In this document: one piece after another, positions 52,840 through 60,866 of the stretch
How the letters are laid out: each line of letters opens with the position of its first letter
Numbering within the stretch: the first letter of the stretch is position 1
Assembly (NCBI GenBank): GCA_040414495.1
Contig: JBEDUI010000285.1
Location: 17,360-81,359, forward strand
Origin: DATAVB01 sp040414495
Lineage (GTDB): Bacteria > Actinomycetota > Actinomycetes > Mycobacteriales > QHCD01
DNA: 64,000 nucleotides
Reading direction: 5' to 3'
Notes under the pieces: model-generated
Told to the model about the DNA's origin: nothing
Database searches by the model: none
What the model saw: only the letters and a program-made list of their open reading frames with translations
Translations under genes and position numbers: made by a program

Positions 52840-53916
52840 TTACGCGATCAGTTGTTCTCGAACGGCCGCCGGCATCGGTTCGGGCCGGGTGCATGTGGTG
52901 GTCAACTCGACGCGTTTCCCCGACTCACCAGATTCGACCAGGCCGGCGACCACGTCGACCACGTGGCAGGCCATTTCGCCGCTGGCGCGGGGTTTGCGGC
53001 CCTCGCGCAAGGCCAGCGCCATCTCGGCGACGCCCAGGCCGCGCAGGTTCCGCAGCCAGTCCTGCGGCTGCCGGCTGCCAGGCAATTCGGCGCGGTCGGC
53101 CTCGGCGTAGGCGCGAATGTACGCCGGGTCGCCGAAATTGTTCGGGTTGGGAAAGGCGATGACGCCATCGGTGCCGAATACGTCGAGGACCGGCACCTCG
53201 TGCCGATGGGCCGAACCCCAGGCCAGAATCAGGTTTGCCGTAGCGCCGCTGTCGAATTCCAGCACGCCGGATATCGATATGGACGACCCGGTCGGGGTGT
53301 CGGCCGGCTTCTGGTTACCCGGCCAGGTGCGAGTCACACCGCTCACCCGGTTGATCGGTCCGAACAGGGAAATCAACGCGCTCAGATAATACGGCGCCAT
53401 GTCGAAGAACGGCGTGGCGCCATTGCTGTAAAAACTCGGCGCGTTCATCGCGCTGCGATACATCGACGCCGAGGCCGCCAGCGGCTTGCCGATCCGGCCC
53501 TCGTCGAAAGCGGCCCGGGCAACGGAAAACCCCGTACCCAACAAGGTGTCCGGCGCGCAGGCGACATGTAGGCCGCGCTGGTCCGCCTCGGCCAGCAGGT
53601 CCCGGGCATCGGCCACGCTGACCGCGAGCGACTTCTCGGAATAGACGTGTTTACCTGCGGCCAGCGCCATTTTCGTGGTGGCGACATGGGCGGCGATCGG
53701 CGTCAGGTTGACGATCAGCTCGATCGAGGAATCCGCGATCAGCTCGTCGGGGGAGACGGCGCGTGCGATCTCGTATTGCCCGGCCACGGCGTGGGCGACA
53801 TCCGCATCCGCATCGGCCACCGCGACAATTTCCACCGCGGGTGTCCGGACGAGGACAGGTAGGTACATATGGCTGACTTTTCCGCATCCCAAAATGCCGA
53901 TCCGAGCGGGTTCCAT
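52840..53916 (-). CDS. Gfo/Idh/MocA-family oxidoreductase
   Basis: 358 residues. Rossmann start ARIGILGCGKVSHMYLPVLVRTPAVEIVAVADAD, catalytic-lysine motif HVYSEKSLAVSVADARDLLAEADQRGLHVACAPDTLLG, and a C-terminal domain with FFDMAPYYLSALISLFGPINRVSG. In the EKP motif the usual Pro is Ser (SEKSLA), a common variant. It probably works with the isomerase/epimerase encoded immediately downstream. AAGGAG lies 4 nt before ATG 53916; a longer frame to 54006 lacks a ribosome site. It is the upstream gene of a two-gene operon. Confidence 0.88.
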   Translation of the reverse strand: MEPARIGILGCGKVSHMYLPVLVRTPAVEIVAVADADADVAHAVAGQYEIARAVSPDELIADSSIELIVNLTPIAAHVATTKMALAAGKHVYSEKSLAVSVADARDLLAEADQRGLHVACAPDTLLGTGFSVARAAFDEGRIGKPLAASASMYRSAMNAPSFYSNGATPFFDMAPYYLSALISLFGPINRVSGVTRTWPGNQKPADTPTGSSISISGVLEFDSGATANLILAWGSAHRHEVPVLDVFGTDGVIAFPNPNNFGDPAYIRAYAEADRAELPGSRQPQDWLRNLRGLGVAEMALALREGRKPRASGEMACHVVDVVAGLVESGESGKRVELTTTCTRPEPMPAAVREQLIA

Positions 53917-54025
53917 CACGCTCCTTCTGCGTAACCGGAAAAGATCCACAGCCGATCGTACGACCGGCACCGGTGCGTGCCTAGGGTCGCGGCCACGAGA
54001 GGCCAACCCCAGCGAACCGATCGTT

Positions 54026-54079
54026 AGGCGTGTTGCTTAGGTCCTGGGCGCCGGGCAGCAGGCCGAGGACTTAAGCAAC
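54026..54079. mobile_element. MITE-like repeat, copy C (internally deleted, about 54 bp)
   Basis: The left arm AGGCGTGTTGCTTAGGTCCT (54026-54045) is followed at once by GGGCGCCGGGCAGCAGGCCG, which corresponds to the right end of copy A (TGGGCGCCGCGCAGCAGGCCG), and by the right arm AGGACTTAAGCAAC. Most of the interior and the last bases of the right end are missing. The element ends at the stop codon of the trmO-like gene. Confidence 0.65.
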
Positions 54080-54543
54080 TAAACCTGGAAATACTCGCGC
54101 ATCAGCGCGTCGACCCAGTCCGGCTGGCGCACTCCGGTCGGCAGAAACTGGCGCAGCACGGGCTTCAGATCGAGCACCGGTGAGCCCTGCACCGCGTCGA
54201 GCCCGCGCACCCGCACCGTGCAGCCCTCGACGGCCACAACCTCGCAGATGGTGGCCCCGATACGGTTGGGGCGACGCGGTCCGCGCTCGGCGAACACCCC
54301 GACTCCAGGTAGGTCGGACCGGTTCCGCGGCGACCGCGTGCCGGTGTAGTCATCCCGTTCGCTCGCCTGATCGAAAACGAACAACACCTCGACGTGTGAG
54401 AAGTCAGCCAGACCGGCCAGGCTGTCCGGCCCGAACCGTTCGTCGACCGCGATCGTGCTCATCACCGCGCCCCAATGATCGGTATTCGCCGGATCGACGC
54501 GACCGGCGACCACTGTTCCGACCGGGTGCACCGTGAAGCTCAC
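54079..54543 (-). CDS. TrmO-like tRNA (m6t6A37) methyltransferase family protein
   Basis: 154 residues of the TsaA/YaeB (UPF0066) beta-barrel family. E. coli TrmO N6-methylates t6A37 in tRNA-Thr using S-adenosylmethionine. Landmarks are VHPVGTVVAGRVDPANTDHWGAVMSTIAVDERFGPDSLAGLADFSHVEVLFVFDQ, then RPNRIGATICEVVAVEG and DAVQGSPVLDLKP. The usual TrmO C-terminal extension is absent, so this is the short form often left as SAM-dependent methyltransferase. AGGAGG is 6 nt before the GTG. It is divergent from a TetR gene, with a perfect 17-bp dyad between them, which is unusual for a tRNA-modification gene. Confidence 0.85.
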   Translation of the reverse strand: MSFTVHPVGTVVAGRVDPANTDHWGAVMSTIAVDERFGPDSLAGLADFSHVEVLFVFDQASERDDYTGTRSPRNRSDLPGVGVFAERGPRRPNRIGATICEVVAVEGCTVRVRGLDAVQGSPVLDLKPVLRQFLPTGVRQPDWVDALMREYFQV

Positions 54544-54555
54544 GTTATACCTCCT

Positions 54556-54572
54556 CTAGAGTTGAACTCTAG
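54556..54572. promoter_or_regulatory. Perfect TetR-type operator between trmO-like and tetR genes
   Basis: CTAGAGTT-G-AACTCTAG, a perfect 8-1-8 inverted repeat located between the divergent start codons (54543 and 54588). It abuts the ribosome site of the trmO-like gene. Spacing and symmetry fit a TetR dimer site controlling both genes. Confidence 0.75.
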
Positions 54573-54587
54573 TGATACCTTTCAGTC

Positions 54588-55214
54588 GTGACCGAGGTCA
54601 AGGGCAGGGGAAAGCAGTCGGAGAAGGCCCGCCAGACAAGGCGCCGGATCGTCGACGCGGCCCGGGAATTGTTTGTCGAGCAGGGTTACGGCGCGACCAC
54701 CCTGCAGGCCGTCGCCGCCCGCGGGCAGGTCGCGGTGCAGACGATCTATTTCACGTTCGGAAACAAACGGTCGCTGCTCAAGGAAGTCGTGGACAGCACG
54801 ATCGCCGGCGATGACGAGCCGGTGGCCACAATGGACCGTCCATGGTTTCGGGAGGCGGCCCGCGCGCCGACCGCTCGGGCGCAACTGCGCGAGCATGTGC
54901 GGGGGACCAGGCAAATCATCGGCCGGATCGCCCCGGTCATGGAGGTATTTCGGACCGCCGCCGCGATCGACCCCGATATCGCCGACATGTGGGAGGATCC
55001 CGACCCGCGGTTCACGGTGCAGTCGGCCGCGGCGAAGGCGCTGGTCGCCAAGCCCGATGCCCGCCCCGGACTTTCGGCCCGGCAGGCGGCCGATGTCCTC
55101 TATGGACAGTTGAGCCCGGAGCTGTACCTGGTTTTCGTACGGCAGCGGGCTTGGTCGCCGCGGAAGTGGGAGCGTTGGGCGTACGAGGCGCTGTGCGCCC
55201 AGCTGTGCTCGTAG
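54588..55214 (+). CDS. TetR-family regulator
   Basis: 208 residues. The HTH is clear: KARQTRRRIVDAARELFVEQGYGATTLQAVAARGQVAVQTIYFTFGNKRSLLKEVVD. The C-terminal domain has FRTAAAIDPDIADMWED and ARQAADVLYGQLSPELYLVFVRQRAWSPRKWERWAYEAL, a pattern common in actinobacterial TetRs of unknown ligand. The GTG start has no good Shine-Dalgarno; GATACC lies about 8 nt upstream, so it may be leaderless. It should bind the dyad at 54556-54572 and regulate itself and the trmO-like gene. Confidence 0.88.
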   Translation: MTEVKGRGKQSEKARQTRRRIVDAARELFVEQGYGATTLQAVAARGQVAVQTIYFTFGNKRSLLKEVVDSTIAGDDEPVATMDRPWFREAARAPTARAQLREHVRGTRQIIGRIAPVMEVFRTAAAIDPDIADMWEDPDPRFTVQSAAAKALVAKPDARPGLSARQAADVLYGQLSPELYLVFVRQRAWSPRKWERWAYEALCAQLCS

Positions 55215-55216
55215 TA

Positions 55217-55302
55217 ATGAGCGTGGGCGGTCATTGAGCGCAGGCGGGTAATGGGCGTGAGCGGGTCATGAGCGCAGGCGGGTTATGAGCGCAGGCGGAG
55301 TT
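55217..55302. repeat. Tandem array of five 16-18-bp units
   Basis: Units begin at 55217, 55233, 55251, 55268 and 55285 with the consensus ATGAGCGCAGGCGGGTT (variants ATGAGCGTGGGCGGTC, ATTGAGCGCAGGCGGGTA, ATGGGCGTGAGCGGGTC). It fills the gap between the convergent TetR and MarR genes. No open reading frame or hairpin explains it; probably slippage-grown. Confidence 0.75.
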
Positions 55303-55328
55303 ACGACAACTCGCGGCCGCACGTGCAG

Positions 55329-55799
55329 TCATGACAGCTCTTCGGTCGCGCCGTGGCCGGCTTCGGTGGCGCGCCGCATGAAGTCGGTCAGCACCTTCAA
55401 CTCGGCCTCGCTGTAATCAGCGCAGATCTTGTCCAACGCGTGGTTCATGCCGATATAGAGCCGGAGCACCTCGGCGGCCCGCTCGGGGCGGATCCGCAGC
55501 CGCACGCCCCGGCGGTCGGCCGGGTCGCGCTCGCGAGCGACCCAACGGCCGCGTTCAAGCCGGTCGACGATGCCGGTCATCGTGGCCGGATGCAGTCCGG
55601 CCCGCCGGGCCAGGGCGCTCGGACTGAGCGGGCCGTGCTGGGAGATCAGGTCGAGACAGTCGAGGTCGACGTCCTTGAGCTCCAGGCGGGCGCCGACCCG
55701 GTGGTTGAGCAGCGCCAATTGGACGCGCAGGTCGCGCATCGAGTCCTTGACCTCGTTGGTCAACCGCCGATGCTGACTTCGAGAAGATATGGAACTCAT
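55329..55799 (-). CDS. MarR-family regulator
   Basis: 156-residue winged-helix repressor. The DNA-binding part is DCLDLISQHGPLSPSALARRAGLHPATMTGIVDRLERGRWVARERDPADRRGVRLRI, with the RDPxDRR wing that is diagnostic of MarR. Flanking helices form the dimer (LRLYIGMNHALDKICADYSEAELKVLTDFMRR). It is divergent from an NAD(P)-binding oxidoreductase gene, and its ATG lies inside an AT-rich inverted repeat that can serve as its operator. MarR proteins of this kind usually respond to phenolic or oxidising compounds; the ligand is unknown. Confidence 0.9.
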   Translation of the reverse strand: MSSISSRSQHRRLTNEVKDSMRDLRVQLALLNHRVGARLELKDVDLDCLDLISQHGPLSPSALARRAGLHPATMTGIVDRLERGRWVARERDPADRRGVRLRIRPERAAEVLRLYIGMNHALDKICADYSEAELKVLTDFMRRATEAGHGATEELS

Positions 55800-55823
55800 A
55801 TGATATCGTCCTCGTATTATATG
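55797..55823. promoter_or_regulatory. AT-rich inverted repeat, probable MarR operator
   Basis: CATATGATA (55797-55805) and TATTATATG (55815-55823), 8 of 9 paired, spacer 9 nt. It stands out as AT-rich in GC-rich surroundings, covers the MarR start codon and includes TATTAT, a good -10 box for the divergent gene at 55860. Confidence 0.55.
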
Positions 55824-55859
55824 GGGTACGGATGAAGATTATCCCGTAAGGAGCGCACA

Positions 55860-56525
55860 ATGAAGCTCACCATCGTGGCGGCCACTGGGGGCATCGGCCG
55901 CCAGCTACTTGACCAAGCCATAGCTGCCGGGCACGACGTCACGGCAGTCGTTCGAAACCCGGGCAAACTGCCGACCGGGGTGGCCAGCATCCAAGCCGAC
56001 CTGGCCACCGCCGGCCCGGAGGATCTGGAACCGGCCGTCCGGGGTGCCGACGCGGTCCTGTCCGGACTCGGGGCGCGGACCCAGGCCGAGGCCGGCGTGG
56101 CGCACCACGGCACGCGGGCGCTGGTCGCCGCCATGAAAGAGGCGGACGTACAACGGCTGGTCGTGGTCAGCGCGGCACCGCTGGGCACCGTGCCCTCGCC
56201 GGCCCGGCCGCACCCGCCGAAGCACGACCCGGGCGACGGATTTTTCATGCGCCACCTGTTCGTCCATGTGGCCAAAACCGCGTTCCGCCGGCAGTACGCC
56301 GACCTTGCGTCAATGGAGGACGTGGTGCGGGATTCCGGCCTGGACTGGACGATCGAGCGGCCGCCGAAGCTGACCGACAAACCGCGGACCGGCCGCTATC
56401 GCACCGAATTCGGCCGGAATCCGCGCGGTGCCTGGTCAATTCCGCGCGCCGACGTGGCCCACCACATGCTCCGGATCCTCGAGCAGCCCGAGACGATCCA
56501 CCAGATCATCGGACTGGCGTCCTGA
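55860..56525 (+). CDS. NAD(P)H-binding (NmrA/SDR a5-like) protein
   Basis: 221-residue atypical SDR. The N-terminus KLTIVAATGGIGRQLLDQAIAAGHDVTAVVRNPGKLP contains the GxxGxxG-type NADP motif in the form ATGGIGRQ. GADAVLSGLGARTQ and VQRLVVVSAAPLG follow, then SGLDWTIERPPKLTDKPRTGRYR. Such proteins reduce quinones or act as redox sensors. AAGGAG is 7 nt before the ATG. Divergent from the MarR gene and probably repressed by it, an arrangement typical of inducible quinone or xenobiotic response genes. Confidence 0.87.
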   Translation: MKLTIVAATGGIGRQLLDQAIAAGHDVTAVVRNPGKLPTGVASIQADLATAGPEDLEPAVRGADAVLSGLGARTQAEAGVAHHGTRALVAAMKEADVQRLVVVSAAPLGTVPSPARPHPPKHDPGDGFFMRHLFVHVAKTAFRRQYADLASMEDVVRDSGLDWTIERPPKLTDKPRTGRYRTEFGRNPRGAWSIPRADVAHHMLRILEQPETIHQIIGLAS

Positions 56526-56580
56526 ATCACCCGGGAACCGCACGCAACCAGCCGTAACCCGCTTACGTATTCTCGCTGTA

Positions 56581-57093
56581 ATGAGACCTGCGCGGACCCC
56601 GATCCGGCTGGTCAGCGCCGTAGTCCTGTGTGGAACGATGCTGGCCGGCTGCGGCCGGCATCATCCGCCGAAGGGCGATCGGCTGCTGGAGTTGGCGGTT
56701 CCGCGCCACACCACGGTCGATGTGCGCACAGTGGACGGACTGGGCCTGGTGCTGGCCGATGAGCGCGGCCGGACGCTGTACCTTTTCCCGCCCGATGCCC
56801 GGAGCCGGGTCACGTGCACCGGCCCATGCGCTGGCAGTTGGCCGCCGCTGGTCATCGCGTCCGGGAGTCGGCCGGCGGCGGGAGCCCACGTGAATGCCAG
56901 CCAACTGGGGACGGTTGCCGACCCCAACAGCGGCGCCCGGGTCGTGACCTATGCCGGGTACCCGCTCTATCGGTATGCCGGCGATATCCGGGCCGGCACC
57001 GCCAACGGACAGGACCTCTTTCTCAATGGCGGGCCCTGGTACGCGATCAATCCCAACGGGCAGCCGGTCACCACGGCACACGGGGACTCATGA
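56581..57093 (+). CDS. Secreted lipoprotein of the COG4315 repeat type
   Basis: 170 residues. A lipoprotein signal (MRPARTPIRLVSAVVLCGTMLAGC, lipobox LAGC with Cys24) is followed by the paired motif of COG4315 proteins: GLGLVLADERGRTLYLFPPDARSRVTCTGPCAGSWPPL, then VVTYAGYPLYRYAGDIRAGTANGQDLFLNGGPWYAINPNG. These are abundant surface lipoproteins of unknown function. TATTCT lies 7 nt before the ATG, so the message may be leaderless. The stop overlaps the next start as ATGA, coupling it to a hemerythrin-domain protein. Confidence 0.87.
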   Translation: MRPARTPIRLVSAVVLCGTMLAGCGRHHPPKGDRLLELAVPRHTTVDVRTVDGLGLVLADERGRTLYLFPPDARSRVTCTGPCAGSWPPLVIASGSRPAAGAHVNASQLGTVADPNSGARVVTYAGYPLYRYAGDIRAGTANGQDLFLNGGPWYAINPNGQPVTTAHGDS

Positions 57094-57803
57094 GCGGCAC
57101 GCCAAAGGTGAGTCGGCGAACGCTGTTGGCCACGGGCTCCGGCCTGGTGGTCGGCGCGGCCGCGACCGAAACCGCGAACCTCTTATTCGATGGGCATTCC
57201 ACGGAAGCGCCGAATGTCGCCGCACCCGGCGAAGAGCTCATGACCGAACACGGTGTGCTCAAACGCGTGCTGCTGGCCTATCGCGCTATGTCGGCGCAGT
57301 TGGCGGCGGGGGAGACGCCACCGCGGGGTGCCCTCACCGATGCGGCCCAGCTGATCTCCGATTACGTCGAGAGCTTTCACGAAGGGCTGGAAGAGGCGTA
57401 CGTATTTCCGCGGCTGCAACGGGCCGGCCAGCATGTCGGGCTGATCCGTACCCTGCTGGTGCAACACGACCGCGGTCGGCATATCACGGCCGCGATTCTC
57501 AGCACCGCGGACGATTTACGACCCGAGCGGGCCCGGGTCGCAGTACGTACATATATTGAGCAATTCGTGCGCATGTACGAAGCGCACGAAGCCTGGGAGG
57601 ACACCGTTGTCTTTCCGGCGCTGCGCGCGGTCACCTCGGAGCGGACATTGCGGTTGTTGGCCGAACGGTTCGCCGATGAAGCGCATTCGCAATACGGGGA
57701 TCACGCGCTGGCCCGGATTCTCGGCCGACTCGACGGTGTGGAACAACAGCTGGGTATCGCGGACCTGGCCGCCCTCACCCCGCCGGCACCAACAGTTTCC
57801 TAG
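57090..57803 (+). CDS. Hemerythrin-domain protein with Tat-like signal
   Basis: 237 residues. The N-terminus VSRRTLLATGSGLVVGAAATETANLLF looks like a twin-arginine signal or anchor. The rest is an HHE four-helix bundle with iron ligands in LMTEHGVLKRVLLAYR (His), YVESFHEGLEEAYVFPRL (His-x3-Glu), LVQHDRGRHITAAIL (His) and MYEAHEAWEDTVVFPALR (His-x3-Glu). Such proteins bind oxygen or sense NO or iron; an exported one is less common. It is translationally coupled to the COG4315 lipoprotein, so the two probably act together at the cell surface. A 6-bp hairpin (57809-57826) follows the stop. Confidence 0.85.
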   Translation: MSGTPKVSRRTLLATGSGLVVGAAATETANLLFDGHSTEAPNVAAPGEELMTEHGVLKRVLLAYRAMSAQLAAGETPPRGALTDAAQLISDYVESFHEGLEEAYVFPRLQRAGQHVGLIRTLLVQHDRGRHITAAILSTADDLRPERARVAVRTYIEQFVRMYEAHEAWEDTVVFPALRAVTSERTLRLLAERFADEAHSQYGDHALARILGRLDGVEQQLGIADLAALTPPAPTVS

Positions 57804-57808
57804 TCAAT

Positions 57809-57826
57809 TACGACTGTGTTGTCGTA
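57809..57826 (+). terminator. Short hairpin after hemerythrin gene
   Basis: TACGAC/GTCGTA stem with a 6-nt loop TGTGTT, starting 6 bp after the stop. Weak but suitably placed. Confidence 0.35.
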
Positions 57827-57936
57827 GCGAAATTCGACGTAACGTAACCGTAGTAATAAAGGTTCGATTTATGCCCTGCGCCGACCGGCTGGGCACATTT
57901 CATCGAGTGCGCAGTCAGTAATTTGCCGGCGCGGAC

Positions 57937-57973
57937 TTGCCAACCGATCGGCGGCGACCATTACTATTCGGCA
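57937..57973 (+). promoter_or_regulatory. Promoter of the LuxR-family regulator gene
   Basis: TTGCCA (57937-57942), 17-nt spacer, ATTACT (57960-57965), then the ATG at 57973. The start codon would be within a base or two of the transcript start, so the message is leaderless. Confidence 0.5.
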
Positions 57974-60714
57974 TGGCCAGCTTTGGCGGCCCCCCACTAT
58001 GCGGTCGACGCAAAGAGCGTGATGCGCTGGATCGCTTGCTGGATGAGGCCCGGATCGGCCGCAGCGGAGTGCTCGTAATATCCGGCGAGGCCGGCGCCGG
58101 GAAGACCGCGCTGGTGAATTACGCCGCCGAGCGCGCGAGCAATTTCCGTATCGAAAAGGCCTGGGGCGTCGAATCGGAGATGGAATTGCCCTACGCCGGG
58201 CTACAGCAGTTGTGTGCCCGGACGCTCGATCTGTTGCCGGAACTGCCGGAGCCGCAACGGGATGCGCTGTGCGTCGCGTTCGGACTGTCCAAAGCGGCCC
58301 CACCGGACCGTTTTCTGGTCGGTCTGGCCGCGCTGAGCCTGCTGTCCAAAGCCGCGGAAGATACGCCGGTATTGTGCCTGATCGACGATGCGCATTGGCT
58401 TGACCGGGCTTCCGTGCAACTGCTGGCATTTGTGGCCCGGCGGCTGTTGGCCGAGCGGATCGCGATGCTGTTCGTGGTGCGTGAACGCACCGACGAGAAC
58501 GGATTACGTGGTCTGCCCGAGCTGCACATCGATGGCCTGGCCGAATACGAGGCCCGGCAGCTACTGGAATTGGCCGTCCACGGTGGACTGGACACCCAGG
58601 TCCGGGACCGGATCGTGGCCGAAACCCACGGCAATCCGCTGGCGCTGCTGGAATTGCCGCGGGTGATGACACCGCTGGAACTGGCGGGCGGATTCGGGTT
58701 GCCGAACCCGTCATCGATGTCGCGGCGTATCGAGGCGAGCTTCGTGCAGCGGATCCAGGACGTTCCGGAGGCGACCCGGCGTTTCCTGCTGGTCGCGGCG
58801 GCCGAACCGGTGGGCGATCCGGCGCGGCTGTGGCTGGCCGCCCGCCAGCTCGGGATCGGCGCGGCGGCGGTTGGTCCGGCCGAGGCGGCGGGCCTGGTCG
58901 AGATCGGCACGCGGGTCCGGTTCCGCCATCCGCTGGTCCGCTCGGGGATTTACCAGGCGGCCTCACTGGCCGACCGGCGGGCCGCGCACCAGGCGCTGGC
59001 CGAGGTGACCGATGCGGCCCTTGACCCGGATCGGCGGGCCTGGCACCGGGCCCGCGCCGTGCCCGGCCCGGACGAGACCGTCGCCGACGAGCTGGAGCAC
59101 TCAGCCGGACGGGCCCAGGCCCGGGGCGGTATGGCGGCCGCCGCCGCGTTTCTGCAGCGCGCCACCGAACTGACCCCCGATCCGGGCCGGCGGGCGTACC
59201 GGGCCCTGGCCGCCGCGTCGGCCATGTTCGAGGCCGGCGCCCCGGCCAAGGCCGACCAGTTGCTGGCGACCGCCGCCTGGGGACCGCTCGACGAACTCGC
59301 GCAGGCGCGGCTGGCCCAGCTGAAGGCGCGGATCGCGTTCGCCCGGACCCGGGGCAGCGAGGCGCCGCCGCTCCTGCTCGACGCGGCCGCGTTGCTCGGG
59401 CCGCTCGATCCGAAGCTCAGCCGCGAGACGTACCTCGAAGCGATTGCCGCCGCGATGTTCGCCGGCTCGCACGGCCGGGTCGCCGAGGTCGCCGCGACGG
59501 CCCGGGCCGCACCGCCGGCGCCACGGCCACCACGGGCGGTCGACCGGCTGCTGGATGCGCTGACGATCCGGTACACCGAGGGTTACCGGGCCGGGGTGGC
59601 TGGTCTGCAGCAGGCGTTGGCGGCGATGGCCCGGCCGGAGCACTGCTGCCGGGACGACAACCGCTGGCTGTGGATGGGCTGTCGGGTCGCGACCGATGTC
59701 TGGGACGACGAGAGCTGGCACCAGCTGGCCGGCCGCCAGCTGCAGCTGGCCCGGGACAACGGCGCCCTCAAGGATCTGCCGGTCGCGTTGACCTATCGGG
59801 CCGGTGTGCACGTGCATGCCGGCGAGCTCGCGGCGGCGGCGGAGCTGGTGGCCGAGGCCGAGCCGATCGCCGAGGCGGCCGGAAATGCGCCGTTCAGCTA
59901 CTCCGCCCTGATGGTGGCCGCCTGGACGGGCCGGCGGGACGCGGCGATCGCGCTGATCCAGGACGGCATCGACGATGCGAAGCGCCGGGGCGAGGGCCGG
60001 GCGATCAGCATGGCCCAGTACTCGCTGGCGGTGCTGTTCAACGGGCTCGGTCGGTACGAGGAAGCGCTCGGCCCGGCGGTGCAGGCGTACCAGCGGGACG
60101 ACCTGGCCCTGGCGGCCTGGGCCATGATCGAGCTGATCGAGGCGGCCGTGCGGGTCGGTCAGGACACGCTCGCGGCCGACACGATGCGCCAGCTGCGGGA
60201 CCGTACCCAGGCCAGCGGAACGGACTGGGCGCTGGGCGTCCAGGCCCGTTCGCTGGCCCTGTGCACCGACGGTCCGGCCGCCGAGCCGCTCTACCAGGAG
60301 GCCATTGAACGGCTCGCGCGCAGCCGCATCGTCGTGCACCTGGCCCGGGCGCACCTGCTGTACGGCGAGTGGTTGCGCCGGGAAGGTCGCCGCGCGCCGG
60401 CGCGGCCCGAACTACGTCGCGCCCACGAGCTGTTCGCCCGGTTCGGCGCCGAGGCGTTCGCCCAGCGGGCCCGACGGGAGCTGGCCGCGACCGGCGAGAC
60501 GGTGGGAAAACGCAACGTCGACCGGCTCAGTGCCCTGACCACACAGGAAGTGCAGATTGCCCGATTGGCCGGGGCAGGCCAGACGAACTCGGAGATAGGG
60601 TCCGAATTGTTTCTCAGCGCGCGTACGGTCGAATGGCATTTGTCTAAAGTCTTTGCCAAGCTCGGCATCAGCTCGCGCCGGGAGCTGCGGGATGCGCTGC
60701 CGGTCCCGGGCTAA
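57973..60714 (+). CDS. LAL-type LuxR-family ATPase regulator
   Basis: 913 residues. The N-terminal AAA/STAND ATPase has Walker A GEAGAGKTAL (38-47) and Walker B TPVLCLIDDAHWLD (131-144). A long helical TPR-like middle (about 330-840) is very Ala-rich. The C-terminal LuxR HTH is LSALTTQEVQIARLAGAGQTNSEIGSELFLSARTVEWHLSKVFAKLGISSRREL. Large ATP-binding LuxR regulators (MalT-like, LAL) activate operons in response to an inducer, which in MalT is a sugar. No operon partner is adjacent, so it may control distant genes or genes in this window. ATG 57973 follows a promoter directly. The codons between about 58.8 and 60.5 kb are markedly more GC-rich than in neighbouring genes. Confidence 0.92.
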   Translation: MASFGGPPLCGRRKERDALDRLLDEARIGRSGVLVISGEAGAGKTALVNYAAERASNFRIEKAWGVESEMELPYAGLQQLCARTLDLLPELPEPQRDALCVAFGLSKAAPPDRFLVGLAALSLLSKAAEDTPVLCLIDDAHWLDRASVQLLAFVARRLLAERIAMLFVVRERTDENGLRGLPELHIDGLAEYEARQLLELAVHGGLDTQVRDRIVAETHGNPLALLELPRVMTPLELAGGFGLPNPSSMSRRIEASFVQRIQDVPEATRRFLLVAAAEPVGDPARLWLAARQLGIGAAAVGPAEAAGLVEIGTRVRFRHPLVRSGIYQAASLADRRAAHQALAEVTDAALDPDRRAWHRARAVPGPDETVADELEHSAGRAQARGGMAAAAAFLQRATELTPDPGRRAYRALAAASAMFEAGAPAKADQLLATAAWGPLDELAQARLAQLKARIAFARTRGSEAPPLLLDAAALLGPLDPKLSRETYLEAIAAAMFAGSHGRVAEVAATARAAPPAPRPPRAVDRLLDALTIRYTEGYRAGVAGLQQALAAMARPEHCCRDDNRWLWMGCRVATDVWDDESWHQLAGRQLQLARDNGALKDLPVALTYRAGVHVHAGELAAAAELVAEAEPIAEAAGNAPFSYSALMVAAWTGRRDAAIALIQDGIDDAKRRGEGRAISMAQYSLAVLFNGLGRYEEALGPAVQAYQRDDLALAAWAMIELIEAAVRVGQDTLAADTMRQLRDRTQASGTDWALGVQARSLALCTDGPAAEPLYQEAIERLARSRIVVHLARAHLLYGEWLRREGRRAPARPELRRAHELFARFGAEAFAQRARRELAATGETVGKRNVDRLSALTTQEVQIARLAGAGQTNSEIGSELFLSARTVEWHLSKVFAKLGISSRRELRDALPVPG

Positions 60715-60866
60715 TTCGAGCACGCACGGGGCGGCCAGGCCCCGGTGCCCGGTGGGCCGACCCGGGCGGACCCGGGCGCGAACCTTGGCCCCGCGGCGCG
60801 ATCGTAACCGCGTTGATCCGCCACCAACATTCGGTGTCTGGACGAACGTTCGTAGGTGATGTCCGG

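Noticed and set aside
55217..55302. CRISPR or regulator iteron array
   Set aside because: Units are contiguous with no spacers; no replication gene is near, so iterons are unlikely.
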